A DNA stretch of 29,061 bases from the NCBI RefSeq assembly GCF_000003815.2, contig NC_049992.1, positions 16,190,019-16,219,079 of the forward strand. The letters are read 5' to 3'. Shown one piece after another: positions 28,939 to 29,061 of this stretch (its first letter is position 1; the number at the start of each line of letters is the position of its first letter). Origin of the DNA: Branchiostoma floridae. Its lineage: Eukaryota; Chordata; Leptocardii; Amphioxiformes; Branchiostomatidae. Under the pieces are notes generated by a model. It did no database searches and was not told the origin of the DNA. It saw only the letters and a list, made by a program, of their open reading frames with translations. Both the position numbers and the translations under genes were made by a program.

Positions 28939-29061
28939 CTTAGGAAATGGTTCTTTAGTCAGATATTAAGGTCTGATGTCACATACTCCCATACACAATT
29001 GTACCCAGGGGGCAATATTCTATGGCATATCATGGCAACATCCCTAGTGGGGGTTCTTTAT
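28939..29061. other. Right edge, no feature recognised
   Basis: Intronic or 5' flanking sequence of the zinc-finger gene. Nothing further can be supported. Confidence 0.3.

Overview
This is animal genomic DNA. It has GT-AG introns with matching codon phases, dispersed SINE and MITE repeats in nearly every intron, a simple-sequence tract and a run of Ns. The dense miniature transposons, the frequent TACATGTA-like words and the gene content suggest an invertebrate deuterostome, most likely amphioxus (Branchiostoma). This is inferred from general resemblance only.

Two genes face each other tail to tail. On the + strand, seven exons (1358-8061) encode the C-terminal ~400 residues of a long coiled-coil protein with a Ser/Gly-rich basic tail. 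Its 5' exons lie outside the window or were not recognised. The family looks like a LEKR1-type or centrosomal coiled-coil protein, but I could not establish this. On the - strand, a ZNF385-like gene runs from about 28938 down to 14177. Four C-x2-C-x12-H-x5-H zinc fingers sit on four separate exons, joined by acidic or Pro-rich linkers. All splice phases fit across seven proposed exons; the two most 5' ones are tentative.

The most unusual structure is at 1769-2868, immediately before exon 2 of the coiled-coil gene. The intron/exon junction has been tandemly multiplied. There are 18 modules of about 63 bp, each with a branch-point-like TACTGAT, a pyrimidine tract, an AG acceptor and the first ~29 nt of the exon. 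In the first 17 the exon portion runs into an in-frame TAG; only the 18th continues into the real exon. The array is therefore a set of 17 decoy 3' splice sites in front of the productive one.

The intron after exon 2 records a nested insertion. A Tc1/mariner-like MITE (TA duplication) landed inside the left 8-bp target duplication of a hAT-like MITE. A second hAT-like MITE with a perfect 8-bp duplication lies beside zinc-finger exon 1. Other elements include a PIF/Harbinger-like MITE with TTA duplications, TA-flanked MITEs, two copies of a tRNA-derived SINE, a different tRNA-derived SINE, two dispersed repeat pairs, a degenerate minisatellite between the two genes, an AGTG microsatellite, and a 42-bp exact inverted repeat flanking the N gap.

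The two genes show no sign of working together; they are simply convergent neighbours. The remaining space is intron or intergenic DNA. A few stretches read like possible conserved non-coding elements, but that cannot be tested without comparison to other genomes.
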